A stretch of DNA of 6,790 nucleotides, taken from the NCBI GenBank assembly GCA_003484865.1, contig DMZT01000435.1, positions 1 to 6,790 on the forward strand, in the 5' to 3' direction. Both the position numbers and the translations under genes were made by a program. Position 1 is the stretch's first letter. Every line of letters starts with the position of its first letter. Below are positions 1 through 6,623 of the stretch, piece by piece. The notes beneath the pieces are model-generated. The model did no database searches, had not been told where the DNA came from, and saw only the letters and a program-made list of their open reading frames with translations. The DNA comes from Stenotrophomonas sp. GTDB lineage: Bacteria > Pseudomonadota > Gammaproteobacteria > Xanthomonadales > Xanthomonadaceae.

Positions 1-112
1 CCTGTTCGCCGTTCTCGGCCTCGGCCACCACCTCGATGCCGGCCTGGTCAGCGAGCAGGGAGCGCAGGCGCTCGCGGGCCAGCGGTTCGTCGTCGGCGAT
101 CACCACCTTCAA
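1..112 (-). CDS. Response regulator, AlgR/LytTR-like, N-terminal part (cut by window edge)
   Basis: The first 37 residues are visible, beginning MKVVIADDEPLARERLRSLL. This is the opening of a receiver domain: beta strand KVVIAD, then the acidic pair D7-D8 that coordinates Mg2+, then helix 1. The phosphoacceptor aspartate (expected near residue 52-55) and the output domain lie beyond position 1. The DDEPLARERL pattern is common in LytTR-type regulators such as AlgR, and the upstream kinase is the matching LytS/AlgZ type, so a LytTR DNA-binding domain is inferred, not seen. The start is taken as TTG at 112-110. It has a GAGGAA Shine-Dalgarno sequence at 119-124 with 6 nt spacing, and no ATG is available before the conserved strand. 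It lies 10 nt after the kinase stop codon, so it should be co-transcribed and translationally coupled. Confidence 0.85.
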   Translation of the reverse strand, partial: MKVVIADDEPLARERLRSLLADQAGIEVVAEAENGEQ

Positions 113-118
113 GACAGT

Positions 119-124
119 TTCCTC
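119..124 (-). promoter_or_regulatory. Ribosome binding site GAGGAA of the response regulator
   Basis: On the minus strand GAGGAA sits 6 nt before the TTG codon at 112-110. It overlaps the last two bases of the kinase TGA stop (125-123). This site decides the unusual TTG start. It also suggests that ribosomes finishing the kinase restart directly on the regulator, which would keep the two proteins at a fixed ratio. Confidence 0.7.
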
Positions 125-1169
125 ACTGGACCGGGACCGTGATTTCGCAAGCATAGTAGCCGTCGGCCCACGCCCCCGTCATCCGCGCGGCCGGGCCGAA
201 GCGCCAGGCCAGGCGATGGGCGATGTTGCGTTGTGCATGCCCGGCCCCCTGCAGGAGCGGCAGCCCGCGCGTGGCCGGATCCGGCGCCGGGTTGCGCACG
301 CGGATGCGCAGATTCGTGCCGTCACTGGACAGTGCAAGCACGATCGTGCCGCCCGCGGGCACCCGCGAGATGCCATGCAGTACGGCATTTTCGACCAGCG
401 GCTGCAGTACCAGCCGCGGCATCGGCAACGACCAAGGCAGCGGCTCGTCGCGCAGCCAGATCACTTTCAGGCGTTCGCCCAGCCGTAGCGATTCGATCGA
501 GAGATAGCGCTCGGCCAGTTCGCACTCGGCCTGCAGGGTGGAATCGCCATCGCCGGCACCGAGCGCGGCGCGGAACAGATCGGACAGATCCAGCACCGCG
601 CGCTCGGCCACCTCCGGATCACGCCGCAGCAGGCTGGCGATCAGGTTCATGCTGTTGAACAGGAAGTGCGGCCGGATCCGCGCCTGCAATGCATCGGCCT
701 GGGCCCGTGCGTTGGCCAGCATCTGCGCGCTGCCGCGGTCGCTGACGTAGAAGTAGCGCAGCGCCAGGGCAGTGATCAGCGCGGTGATCGCCGCACTGCC
801 CAACGTGAACCGCCAGAAGCCGACCGCCTGGGCAAAGCTGCTGCCGCCGAGCACGCCGTACAGCGCATGCATGATCGCCGCGCACGCACCGGCGATCAGC
901 CCGGTCATCAGCACCACCAGCACCATGCCCGGCACTTCGGGCAGGCGCGAGAGCACCGCGCGCACGCTGCACAGGCTGACCGTCACTGCCAGCGCCAGCC
1001 ACAACGCGAAGCCGCTGGCGGACAGGAAGTCCGGCAGCGTCCAGTGGCGACTGCCATCGGGGGCCAGCGCCACTACGACAACCACCAGCTCGGCCAACCC
1101 CAGCATTGCCGCCAGGCGCGGCAGGCGGCACAGCTCGGGCAACCAGGACTGCTGGCGCGGGTCGCTCAT
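123..1169 (-). CDS. Membrane sensor histidine kinase of the LytS/AlgZ (His_kinase, PF06580-like) family
   Basis: This 348-aa sensor kinase should phosphorylate the regulator encoded immediately downstream. The N-terminal half (about residues 18-141) holds roughly four hydrophobic segments with little periplasmic sequence, so any signal is probably sensed in or near the membrane. A short helical linker (about 142-163) leads to the family's phosphoacceptor motif RPHFLFNSMN, with H168 as the predicted phosphorylated residue. The ATPase part follows: an N-box-like LQPLVENAVLHG (255-266, N261) and a glycine-rich GAGHAQRNIAHRL (308-320). Where classical kinases carry DxGxG, this one reads VRNPAPD (291-297), as in AlgZ-like kinases. 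The ATG lies 4 nt after the esterase stop and lacks a good Shine-Dalgarno sequence, suggesting translational coupling to the esterase. The family is clear; the signal and target genes are unknown. Confidence 0.9.
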   Translation of the reverse strand: MSDPRQQSWLPELCRLPRLAAMLGLAELVVVVVALAPDGSRHWTLPDFLSASGFALWLALAVTVSLCSVRAVLSRLPEVPGMVLVVLMTGLIAGACAAIMHALYGVLGGSSFAQAVGFWRFTLGSAAITALITALALRYFYVSDRGSAQMLANARAQADALQARIRPHFLFNSMNLIASLLRRDPEVAERAVLDLSDLFRAALGAGDGDSTLQAECELAERYLSIESLRLGERLKVIWLRDEPLPWSLPMPRLVLQPLVENAVLHGISRVPAGGTIVLALSSDGTNLRIRVRNPAPDPATRGLPLLQGAGHAQRNIAHRLAWRFGPAARMTGAWADGYYACEITVPVQ

Positions 1170-1173
1170 GGCG

Positions 1174-1836
1174 TCAGGCGGCGAAGCGCGCCTCGAGCCA
1201 GTCGCCCAGCGCCTGCAGCTCCTCGGCGCAGACCTGGTGGGCCATCGTGTAGGTGTGCCACTGCACCGGCAGGCCGAGCGCGCTCAGCGTCTGCGCGGTG
1301 TGCTCGGCGATCGCCACCGGGATCACCGGATCCTGGGTGCCATGGGCCATGAACACCGGCACGCTGATGGCATCGGCCACGCGCGCGGCAGCCGCCTTGG
1401 CCGGATCCGGCAGATAGGTCGACAGTGCGATCAGCCCGGCCAGCGGACGGGTGCGACGCAGCAGCGCGCTGAGGATCACCGCCCCGCCCTGCGAGAAGCC
1501 GGCCAGCAGGATCCGTTCGGCCGGAATGCCGCGGGCGACCTCGCGCTCGATCAGCAGTTCCAGTTCCACGATCGAGGCGTCCACCCCGGCGCTGTCCGCG
1601 CGCGAACGGAAATCCATGCTGACGATGTCATACCAGGCGCGCATCGGCACGCCGTTGTTGATCGTGATCGGCTGCACCGGCGCATGCGGGAACACGAAGC
1701 GGATCGCCGGCCAGTGCGGGCGCACCAGTTCGGGCACGATCGGGGCGAAGTCATGGCCATCGGCACCCAGGCCATGCAGCCACAGCACCGACCACTGCGG
1801 GTCGGCGCCGGTTTCGTTTTCCACGGTATCCAGCAT
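1174..1836 (-). CDS. Alpha/beta-hydrolase carboxylesterase (phospholipase/carboxylesterase family, PF02230-like)
   Basis: This 220-aa protein has the usual length of the small bacterial carboxylesterases related to acyl-protein thioesterases and Pseudomonas EstB. The catalytic triad is visible: nucleophile S115 in GFSQG (113-117), D169 in GTQDPVIP, and H200 in TMAHQVC. The LHGLGADGHDF segment (20-30) supplies the oxyanion-hole region, and the family's PHAP segment is at 50-53. There is no signal peptide, so it should act in the cytoplasm on short-chain esters or acylated substrates; the physiological substrate cannot be read from sequence. The ATG has GGAG at 1844-1847 with 7 nt spacing. It lies 76 nt after opgH and 4 nt before the kinase, so it probably shares a transcript with the kinase-regulator pair. 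A CATAAT at 1864-1869 could be an internal -10 element but has no convincing -35. Confidence 0.92.
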   Translation of the reverse strand: MLDTVENETGADPQWSVLWLHGLGADGHDFAPIVPELVRPHWPAIRFVFPHAPVQPITINNGVPMRAWYDIVSMDFRSRADSAGVDASIVELELLIEREVARGIPAERILLAGFSQGGAVILSALLRRTRPLAGLIALSTYLPDPAKAAAARVADAISVPVFMAHGTQDPVIPVAIAEHTAQTLSALGLPVQWHTYTMAHQVCAEELQALGDWLEARFAA

Positions 1837-1843
1837 CAGGCGG

Positions 1844-1847
1844 CTCC
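1844..1847 (-). promoter_or_regulatory. Ribosome binding site GGAG of the esterase
   Basis: GGAG on the minus strand is 7 nt before the ATG at 1836. It supports this start over any upstream one. It lies inside a nine-codon reading frame (1865-1836) whose stop overlaps the esterase start as TGATG. Confidence 0.55.
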
Positions 1848-1912
1848 AGTACGTTCAAGCCGCATTATGACCGCGGCCCACCGCAATGGGGGCGATGCCT
1901 GGATGGCCGTGA

Positions 1913-3820
1913 TCAGCCGGCGGGATGTGCCTCGGCCGCAGCACGGCGCAGCTCGGCCGCGCGCACCAGCACCTTCGGCGGGGCCGATTCTTCCGGGATT
2001 TCCATCAGGCCCAACCGGTGCATCCAGACGCCAGCGGTGCGCGAGGAGGTGAAGCCCACCACCGGAATCGCCAGCACCATGCCGATCACCACCGGTGCCA
2101 TCCATGCGGCCAGCGAGGGCGAGACCGCATAGGCCAGCGCGCCCATGAACAGGCCGAACACACTCAGCCCGCCGTAGCCACGCGTCAGCGCCAACCAGGA
2201 CACGCCGCCATCGTCGCGCTGCTGCGCGTCCCAGCCCGAGTCCTTGCCGGCCAGCACTTCGGCCACACCGCGCGACTGCACGTACATCACCACCGGCGCC
2301 ATCAGCGCGGCGAGGATGGTTTCCAGCATCATCGAGATGAACGCGCGGATCGTGCCACCGCAGCCACGGCGTTCAACCGGCTCCAGCAGCATCGCCAGAT
2401 AGCCGAGCACCTTGGGCGAAAGCAGCACCACCATGGTGATGGCGAACATGCGGATCACCTGGGTCTCGTCCTGGTGGCGCCAGTACACGCCGGGCGAGAG
2501 ATGCAGCACTTCATTGAGGTCGATGCCGCCCTGGAACAGCGGGATCGCAATGCCGATCAACATCAGCATCGCCCACATCGGCGCGGTGAAGTAGTGCCCG
2601 ATGCCGACCAGCATGTGCATGCGGCTGACCCAATGCAGGCCCTTGGAACCGACCACCTTGGCGTGCTGCAGGTTGCCCTGGCACCAGCGACGATCGCGCA
2701 CCAGCAGGTCGGTCAGGGTGGGGGGGCCTTCCTCGTAGCTGCCTTTCAGGTACGGCACCATGTGGGTGGCCCAGCCGCCGCGGCGCATCAGGGCGGCCTC
2801 GACGAAATCGTGGCTGAGCACATGCCCACCAAACGGCTCCTTGCCCGGCAGCGACGGCAGGCCGGCCTGCTCGGCGAAGGCCTGGGTGCGGATGATGGCG
2901 TTGTGGCCCCAGTAGTTGCTCTCCGCGCCATGCCACCACGCCACGCCGCGGCCGATCACCGGGCCGTACACGCGGCCACCGAACTGCTGCATGCGGGCAA
3001 ACAGCGTGCGCCCGCCGACCACCGCCGGCAGGGTCTGGATCAGCCCCACATCCGGGTTGTGCTCCATGCCGGCGACCAGACGCACGATGGTGTCGCCGGT
3101 CATCAGGCTGTCGGCGTCCAGGATCAGCATCTGCGGATAGGCGCCACCGAAACGGCGGACCCAGTCGGCGATGTTGCCGGCCTTGCGGCCACCGTTGTCG
3201 CCGCGGCGACGATAGAAGATGCGGTCATGGCCGCCCACCGCGTCGCACAGGGCGTGGAAGGCCGCTTCCTCGGCCTGGCCGATGTCATCGCGCCGGGTAT
3301 CGCTGAGCACGTAGAAATCGAAATTCGCCAGCTGGCCGGTCTCGGCCACCGACTCGTAGATCGCCTGCAACCCGGCCAGCAACCGGCGCGGATCTTCGTT
3401 GTAGGTCGGCATCAGCAGCGCGGTGCGCGTATGCACGGTCGGCAGCGGCGCATCCGGGTCGATGCCGAGCTTGTAGCCCCGATCGAATACCGCGGTCAGG
3501 AAGCCGGCCACGGCCCCGGCGAAGGACAACGCGATCCAGGCGAACAGGCCCACGAACAGCACCAGCAGGCAGGCTTCCAGCACACTGATGCCATCAACGG
3601 CGAGCACCTTCCACATCATCCGGCTGGCGGCGATGGTCATGGCCGCGGTACCGCCCAGGATGTAGAAACGGCGCAGCCCGATCATCCGCGGCGAGGTGCG
3701 CTGGCGCGGAACCTGCAGCTGCCCTTCGCGCAGGGACTGCTCGGGCATCGGCAACGGCGACTCGGCCGGCAACGTCGCCCGGCCGGCATCCAGCAGGGCG
3801 TTCAGGGTCTGGGTACTCAT
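1913..3820 (-). CDS. opgH: Glucans biosynthesis glucosyltransferase H (osmoregulated periplasmic glucan synthase)
   Basis: OpgH (MdoH, HrpM) is an inner-membrane family-2 glycosyltransferase that uses UDP-glucose to build the backbone of osmoregulated periplasmic glucans. Hydrophobic segments near residues 52-70 and 80-110 precede the cytoplasmic catalytic domain. That domain shows LMPTYNEDP (136-144), SDT (173-175), the DAD metal/UDP motif (235-237), HDFVEA with catalytic-base candidate D338 (337-342), and RDRRWCQGN (375-383), the (Q/R)xxRW equivalent. Several membrane segments follow between about 403 and 592. At 635 aa it is some 200 residues shorter than E. coli OpgH (847 aa), mostly at the N-terminus, as I recall for xanthomonad homologues. 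The ATG at 3820 has AGGGA at 3829-3833. The partner opgG is not adjacent. A run of seven C's on the coding strand (2726-2720) lies just before RDRRWCQGN; the frame is intact. Confidence 0.96.
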   Translation of the reverse strand: MSTQTLNALLDAGRATLPAESPLPMPEQSLREGQLQVPRQRTSPRMIGLRRFYILGGTAAMTIAASRMMWKVLAVDGISVLEACLLVLFVGLFAWIALSFAGAVAGFLTAVFDRGYKLGIDPDAPLPTVHTRTALLMPTYNEDPRRLLAGLQAIYESVAETGQLANFDFYVLSDTRRDDIGQAEEAAFHALCDAVGGHDRIFYRRRGDNGGRKAGNIADWVRRFGGAYPQMLILDADSLMTGDTIVRLVAGMEHNPDVGLIQTLPAVVGGRTLFARMQQFGGRVYGPVIGRGVAWWHGAESNYWGHNAIIRTQAFAEQAGLPSLPGKEPFGGHVLSHDFVEAALMRRGGWATHMVPYLKGSYEEGPPTLTDLLVRDRRWCQGNLQHAKVVGSKGLHWVSRMHMLVGIGHYFTAPMWAMLMLIGIAIPLFQGGIDLNEVLHLSPGVYWRHQDETQVIRMFAITMVVLLSPKVLGYLAMLLEPVERRGCGGTIRAFISMMLETILAALMAPVVMYVQSRGVAEVLAGKDSGWDAQQRDDGGVSWLALTRGYGGLSVFGLFMGALAYAVSPSLAAWMAPVVIGMVLAIPVVGFTSSRTAGVWMHRLGLMEIPEESAPPKVLVRAAELRRAAAEAHPAG

Positions 3821-4290
3821 GCGCGGTGTCCCTGTGCAGGGCGTGCCAGGCCGGGGGTGCCAAGTGTGGAAAGGGGCATCCTGAGCCCGGCGTACACGAT
3901 GGCACGCATTCGTCCTGTCGGCGCAGGCCGGAGACCGGCACGCAGCGTATGTCTGTGACTACCGGAACCCACGAACTCTCCAAACCGCTTGAGACGAAAA
4001 ATGCGGCTCAGTCTATGGCGCGAAATGTAAGGTGCGCGCGAAGGGCGGACCGGGGATTTCTCCGCATTCAGCTTTTGGATCGAGACAAGTGGAGGCCCTC
4101 TCGCGGCCAAGGGGGCGCAGGCCCTGTGCCATGGGCTTCTGCCCATTCATCTTGCGGGCGGCGGCGATCAGCCCCCTGCCGCAACGCGACCGGTCCCCAT
4201 GGCCTCGGCAGGAGGAAGCGCCGCCAGTGGTGCGCAGTTTTTCGCCCTGGAGGGGGCGGGCCGGCAGCGTTGACGGGGTGCGGCAGCGGC
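3821..4290. other. 470-nt intergenic stretch upstream of opgH with no convincing gene
   Basis: The reading frames here on either strand give compositions unlike real proteins, rich in R, G, P and H with no recognisable domain, and lack good start signals. The stretch should contain the opgH promoter and leader, but I find no strong -35/-10 pair. It holds short inverted repeats: GCCGG-AGA-CCGGC (3927-3939), ATGGGC-TTCT-GCCCAT (4131-4146), and a wider CCTGCCG/CGGCAGG pair (4175-4181 with 4206-4212). The segment around 3970-4085 is less GC-rich than the surrounding coding DNA. I see no tRNA and no known riboswitch. Confidence 0.6.
4131..4146. repeat. Perfect 6-bp inverted repeat with TTCT loop
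   Basis: ATGGGC (4131-4136) and GCCCAT (4141-4146) pair perfectly around TTCT on the plus strand, or AGAA on the minus strand. No T-tract follows on either strand, so it does not look like an intrinsic terminator. It lies about 310 nt upstream of opgH and 145 nt past the end of the small minus-strand ORF. It could be part of a structured leader or RNA, or chance in GC-rich DNA. Confidence 0.4.
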
Positions 4291-4470
4291 TCAGGCGACG
4301 GTAGCGGCGATGGCCAGGTCGGTGTCTACCGGCAGGCGCGACAGCGCGCGGGCGCTCACCTGCGAAAACTGCAGCTGGGCAAGCAGGTGTTGTGCCTGGG
4401 TGGCAACCGGGCACGGGGTGATCTGCGGCCCTGCTTGCGGGCGATCGGGGGTCATCACATCAATGGACAT
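4291..4470 (-). CDS. Small hypothetical protein, 59 aa
   Basis: I do not recognise this gene. From ATG 4470 to TGA 4291-4293 it encodes 59 residues beginning MSIDVMTPDRPQAGP and ending DTDLAIAATVA. By my count about 80% of its codons end in G or C, in line with the real genes nearby. The composition is protein-like: a proline-rich N-terminal third followed by a region that could form an amphipathic helix (about residues 25-50). It has no signal peptide, membrane segment or metal-binding pattern; there is one cysteine. The Shine-Dalgarno match is weak (GAGA, 9 nt before the ATG). The frame stays open upstream to about 4593, so a longer form from TTG is possible but less protein-like. It points the same way as opgH, 470 nt ahead of it. 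It may be a lineage-specific small protein or a spurious frame. Confidence 0.45.
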   Translation of the reverse strand: MSIDVMTPDRPQAGPQITPCPVATQAQHLLAQLQFSQVSARALSRLPVDTDLAIAATVA

Positions 4471-4605
4471 GGTCTGGCATCTCGTTGACTTCTCATTACC
4501 CGCGGGGCTTCCGGCCGCGCGGATTGCGCACCCTATCGGAAAACCGGGACGAATGTGTGACGGTGCGCGCAGTCCCTGACAGGGGGCGTGCAAAGCGTCG
4601 AAAAA

Positions 4606-4641
4606 TTGGCGGTAATCAAGAGCTTGCGGCTATCATGTAAT
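4606..4641 (+). promoter_or_regulatory. Putative promoter of the DUF2628 gene
   Basis: AT-rich DNA precedes the gene. Two overlapping -10 candidates each match TATAAT at five of six positions: TATCAT (4631-4636) and TGTAAT (4636-4641). The first has TTGGCG (4606-4611) 19 nt upstream and an A-run (4601-4605) beyond it. The second has only a poor -35, TAATCA (4613-4618), at 17 nt. Either would start the mRNA about 17-22 nt before the ATG, giving a very short leader. Confidence 0.35.
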
Positions 4642-4664
4642 CGTTTTCAACATACGATTCGGAT

Positions 4665-5054
4665 ATGGATTCCAACACTGCTTCCCCCTACAGCCCCAAG
4701 TGGCAGTTCCGCTTCAACTTCTTCGAACAGCACGGCGCCCCCAATTCGCCGACCTTCAAGGCCGCGTACAAGACGCTGCCGTTCGGCCAGAAGATCAAGG
4801 TCAACTTCAACTTGTTCGCCCTGTTCTTCAGCTGGATCTACCTGCTGATCCTGGGCATGTGGCGCAAGGCGCTGACGATCCTGGGCATCACCCTGGTGCT
4901 GATGGTCGTCGTGGCCTTCCTGCCGGACGTGGTCGGCCGTGCGATCGGTGTGGCCTGGTCGGTGCTGATCGCGCTGACCACCAACTATTCGTACTACCTT
5001 GAAAAGGTAAAGGGCGATACCAGCTGGAACCCCTTCGCCGGCATGCGCTGGTAA
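4665..5054 (+). CDS. DUF2628 small membrane protein (YigF-like)
   Basis: This 129-aa protein has the length and layout of the DUF2628 family (PF10947; E. coli YigF is about 126 aa), whose biochemical role I do not know to be established. A polar N-terminal region (1-48) contains WQFRFNFFEQHG and FKAAYKTLPFGQKIKVNFN. A hydrophobic core follows, with the family-like FALFFSWIYLLILGMWRKAL (51-70) and further membrane segments at about 68-87 and 92-108. The aromatic tail carries NYSYYLEKVKGDTSWNPFAGMRW (107-129). It probably sits in the inner membrane. The ATG at 4665 lacks a properly spaced Shine-Dalgarno sequence; only GGAT directly abuts it, and the predicted leader is short. The gene stands alone: it diverges from the small minus-strand ORF and opgH, converges with the antiporter, and is closed by a strong terminator. 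No neighbour suggests a function. Confidence 0.88.
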   Translation: MDSNTASPYSPKWQFRFNFFEQHGAPNSPTFKAAYKTLPFGQKIKVNFNLFALFFSWIYLLILGMWRKALTILGITLVLMVVVAFLPDVVGRAIGVAWSVLIALTTNYSYYLEKVKGDTSWNPFAGMRW

Positions 5055-5077
5055 GCAGCGCGCAGGCGTGGATGAAG

Positions 5078-5103
5078 AGCCCGGTCATTGACCGGGCTTT
5101 TTT
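5078..5103 (+). terminator. Intrinsic terminator of the DUF2628 gene
   Basis: AGCCCGGTCA (5078-5087) and TGACCGGGCT (5089-5098) are perfect inverted repeats. In RNA they form a stem of about 8 bp closing a small loop, followed by a run of six T's (5098-5103). It starts 24 nt after the stop codon. On the opposite strand the stem is followed only by CTCTTC, so it could stop antiporter transcripts weakly at best. Confidence 0.93.
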
Positions 5104-5198
5104 GTGGAGCGTCGGCCGCGGTGTTGAGACACCCATCGATCTGCTGAACGAACCGGAGGCGCGCGGCCATCGGGAGGGCTGAGTCGATCCCGTTGGGC

Positions 5199-6623
5199 TC
5201 ACGCCAGGTGTAGATCACCCTGGTACAGACCCCACGCCGCCCAGCCGGCAACGACGATCACGCCCGCCACGATCGCCTGCTCCGCCCGGGTGAATATCCG
5301 CTGCCCATGCTGGTGCTTGGCGGCCGCGAACATGGCGATGCCCGGTGCGTACAGCAACACCGACAGCAGCACCTGTGACAGACCACCGGCATAGACCAGC
5401 CACAGCGCGTATACCGTGGCCAGACCGGCCACCAGCAGATCGCGGACCCGCAGCCCGGGTTGCCCGCCATAGGTTTCCCCGCGTAGCGCCAGCAATGCAC
5501 CGTAACCGGCCGAGAACAGATAGGGCACCAGGCTCATCGATGCGCCCAGCAGCACCAGGCTGGTGTAGGTGCCGGCACTGAACAGGGTGATGATCAGAAA
5601 CAACTGGATCAGCCCGTTGGTGAGCCACAGCGCGTTGGCGGGAACCTGTCGTGCGTTCTCGCGCCCGAGGAACGCCGGCATCGTGCCATCCCCCGCCGCC
5701 GCATACAGCACTTCGGCGCACAGCAGCACCCATGCCAGCAATGCCCCCAGCACCGAGACGATCATGCCGATGATGATCAACGTGGCGCCCCAGGGCCCGA
5801 CGATGGCCTCCAGCACGAAGGCCATCGAGGGATTGCGCGCCTGTGCCAGCGCTTCCTGGCGCAGCACGCCCATCGACAGCAGGTTGACCAGCATCAGCAG
5901 CGCGAGCACGCACACAAACCCGATGATCGTCGCGCGCCCGACATCCGAACGCCTGGCCGCGCGCCGCGAGTAGATGCTGGCACCCTCGATGCCGATGAAC
6001 ACCCAGACCGTGATCAGCATCATGCCCCGCAGCTGCTCACCCAGGCTGCCCAGTTCGGCCGTGCCCCAGAACTCGCCGGTGAAGATATCGGCCTTGAAGC
6101 CCACGGCGGCGATGATCAGAAACACCACGATCGGCACGATCTTGGCGACGGTGACGACCGCATTCACCAAGGCGGCCTGGCGGATGCCACGCAGGATCAT
6201 TGCGTGCATCGCCCACAGCAGCACGGAGGCGCATGCCACCGCCTGCCAGGTATTGCCCTCGCCGAAGGCCGGCACGAAATAGCCCAGGCCGCTGAAGATC
6301 AGCACGAAGTAGCTGACGTTGCCGAGCAGCGAGCAGACCCAGTAGCCCCACGCCGCGGAAAAGCCGATGTAATCGCCGAACCCGGCGCGCGCGTACGCGT
6401 AGATACCGGTATCCAGCTCGGGCTTGCGGTTGGCCAGATTCTGGAACACGAAGGCCAGCATCAACATGCCCAGGCCACTGATCATCCAGCCGATCAAGGC
6501 CACACCCGGGCCGGCGCTGCGCGCGATGTTCTGTGGCAGTGAGAAGATGCCGGCGCCGATCATCGATCCGACCACCAGGGCAGTCAACGCGGTCAGGCCG
6601 AGCCGGTCGGAACGAGAGGTCAT
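5199..6623 (-). CDS. APC-superfamily basic amino acid antiporter (ArcD-like arginine/ornithine type)
   Basis: From ATG 6623 this is a 474-aa integral membrane transporter with about 12 hydrophobic segments, the usual size for the basic amino acid/polyamine antiporter group (ArcD, AdiC, CadB, YdgI). The first helix carries the substrate-binding glycine motif GSMIGAGIFSLP (19-30). The sixth-helix signature reads VFIGIEGASIYSRRA (208-222). The segment RNPSMAFVLEAIVGPWGA (263-280) is characteristic of ArcD-like members. It would exchange an external basic amino acid such as arginine or lysine for an internal product such as ornithine or a polyamine; the true substrate pair cannot be read here, and no arcABC deiminase genes are in view. 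An upstream TTG (6662) would add 13 residues, but the ATG has GGTGAG close upstream and matches the usual family start. That site is part of a 9-bp inverted repeat. The downstream 144 nt contain no gene. Confidence 0.9.
   Translation of the reverse strand: MTSRSDRLGLTALTALVVGSMIGAGIFSLPQNIARSAGPGVALIGWMISGLGMLMLAFVFQNLANRKPELDTGIYAYARAGFGDYIGFSAAWGYWVCSLLGNVSYFVLIFSGLGYFVPAFGEGNTWQAVACASVLLWAMHAMILRGIRQAALVNAVVTVAKIVPIVVFLIIAAVGFKADIFTGEFWGTAELGSLGEQLRGMMLITVWVFIGIEGASIYSRRAARRSDVGRATIIGFVCVLALLMLVNLLSMGVLRQEALAQARNPSMAFVLEAIVGPWGATLIIIGMIVSVLGALLAWVLLCAEVLYAAAGDGTMPAFLGRENARQVPANALWLTNGLIQLFLIITLFSAGTYTSLVLLGASMSLVPYLFSAGYGALLALRGETYGGQPGLRVRDLLVAGLATVYALWLVYAGGLSQVLLSVLLYAPGIAMFAAAKHQHGQRIFTRAEQAIVAGVIVVAGWAAWGLYQGDLHLA

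Noticed and set aside
772..2052. Plus-strand frame of 426 codons opposite the kinase and esterase
   Set aside because: Same antisense effect: no recognisable motif, and it spans two well-supported minus-strand genes and the gap between them.
1925..3958. Very long open frame (677 codons) on the plus strand opposite opgH
   Set aside because: Its translation is full of H, Q, R and G with no domain. Long antisense frames are expected opposite genes with high third-position GC, and opgH on the other strand is unmistakable.
3817..4146. Minus-strand 109-codon frame whose stop overlaps the opgH start as ATGA
   Set aside because: The composition is R/G/P-rich and unlike a protein, and the ATGA overlap follows simply from opgH starting ATG AGT. 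No start signal is seen.
3826..4488. Plus-strand 220-codon frame across the opgH upstream region
   Set aside because: Low-complexity G/R/A-rich translation, no ribosome binding site or domain. It is opposite the better small ORF at 4291-4470.
4572..4587. CCCTG-A-CAGGG palindrome as a regulator operator
   Set aside because: It is only a 5-bp inverted repeat, matches no binding site I can name, and is likely chance in GC-rich DNA.
4994..5251. Minus-strand frame downstream of the antiporter
   Set aside because: It runs through the plus-strand terminator and overlaps two solid genes; no family resemblance.
5215..5913. 232-codon minus-strand frame inside the antiporter gene
   Set aside because: It is an out-of-frame shadow. 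The antiporter frame carries the membrane segments and APC motifs across this whole stretch.
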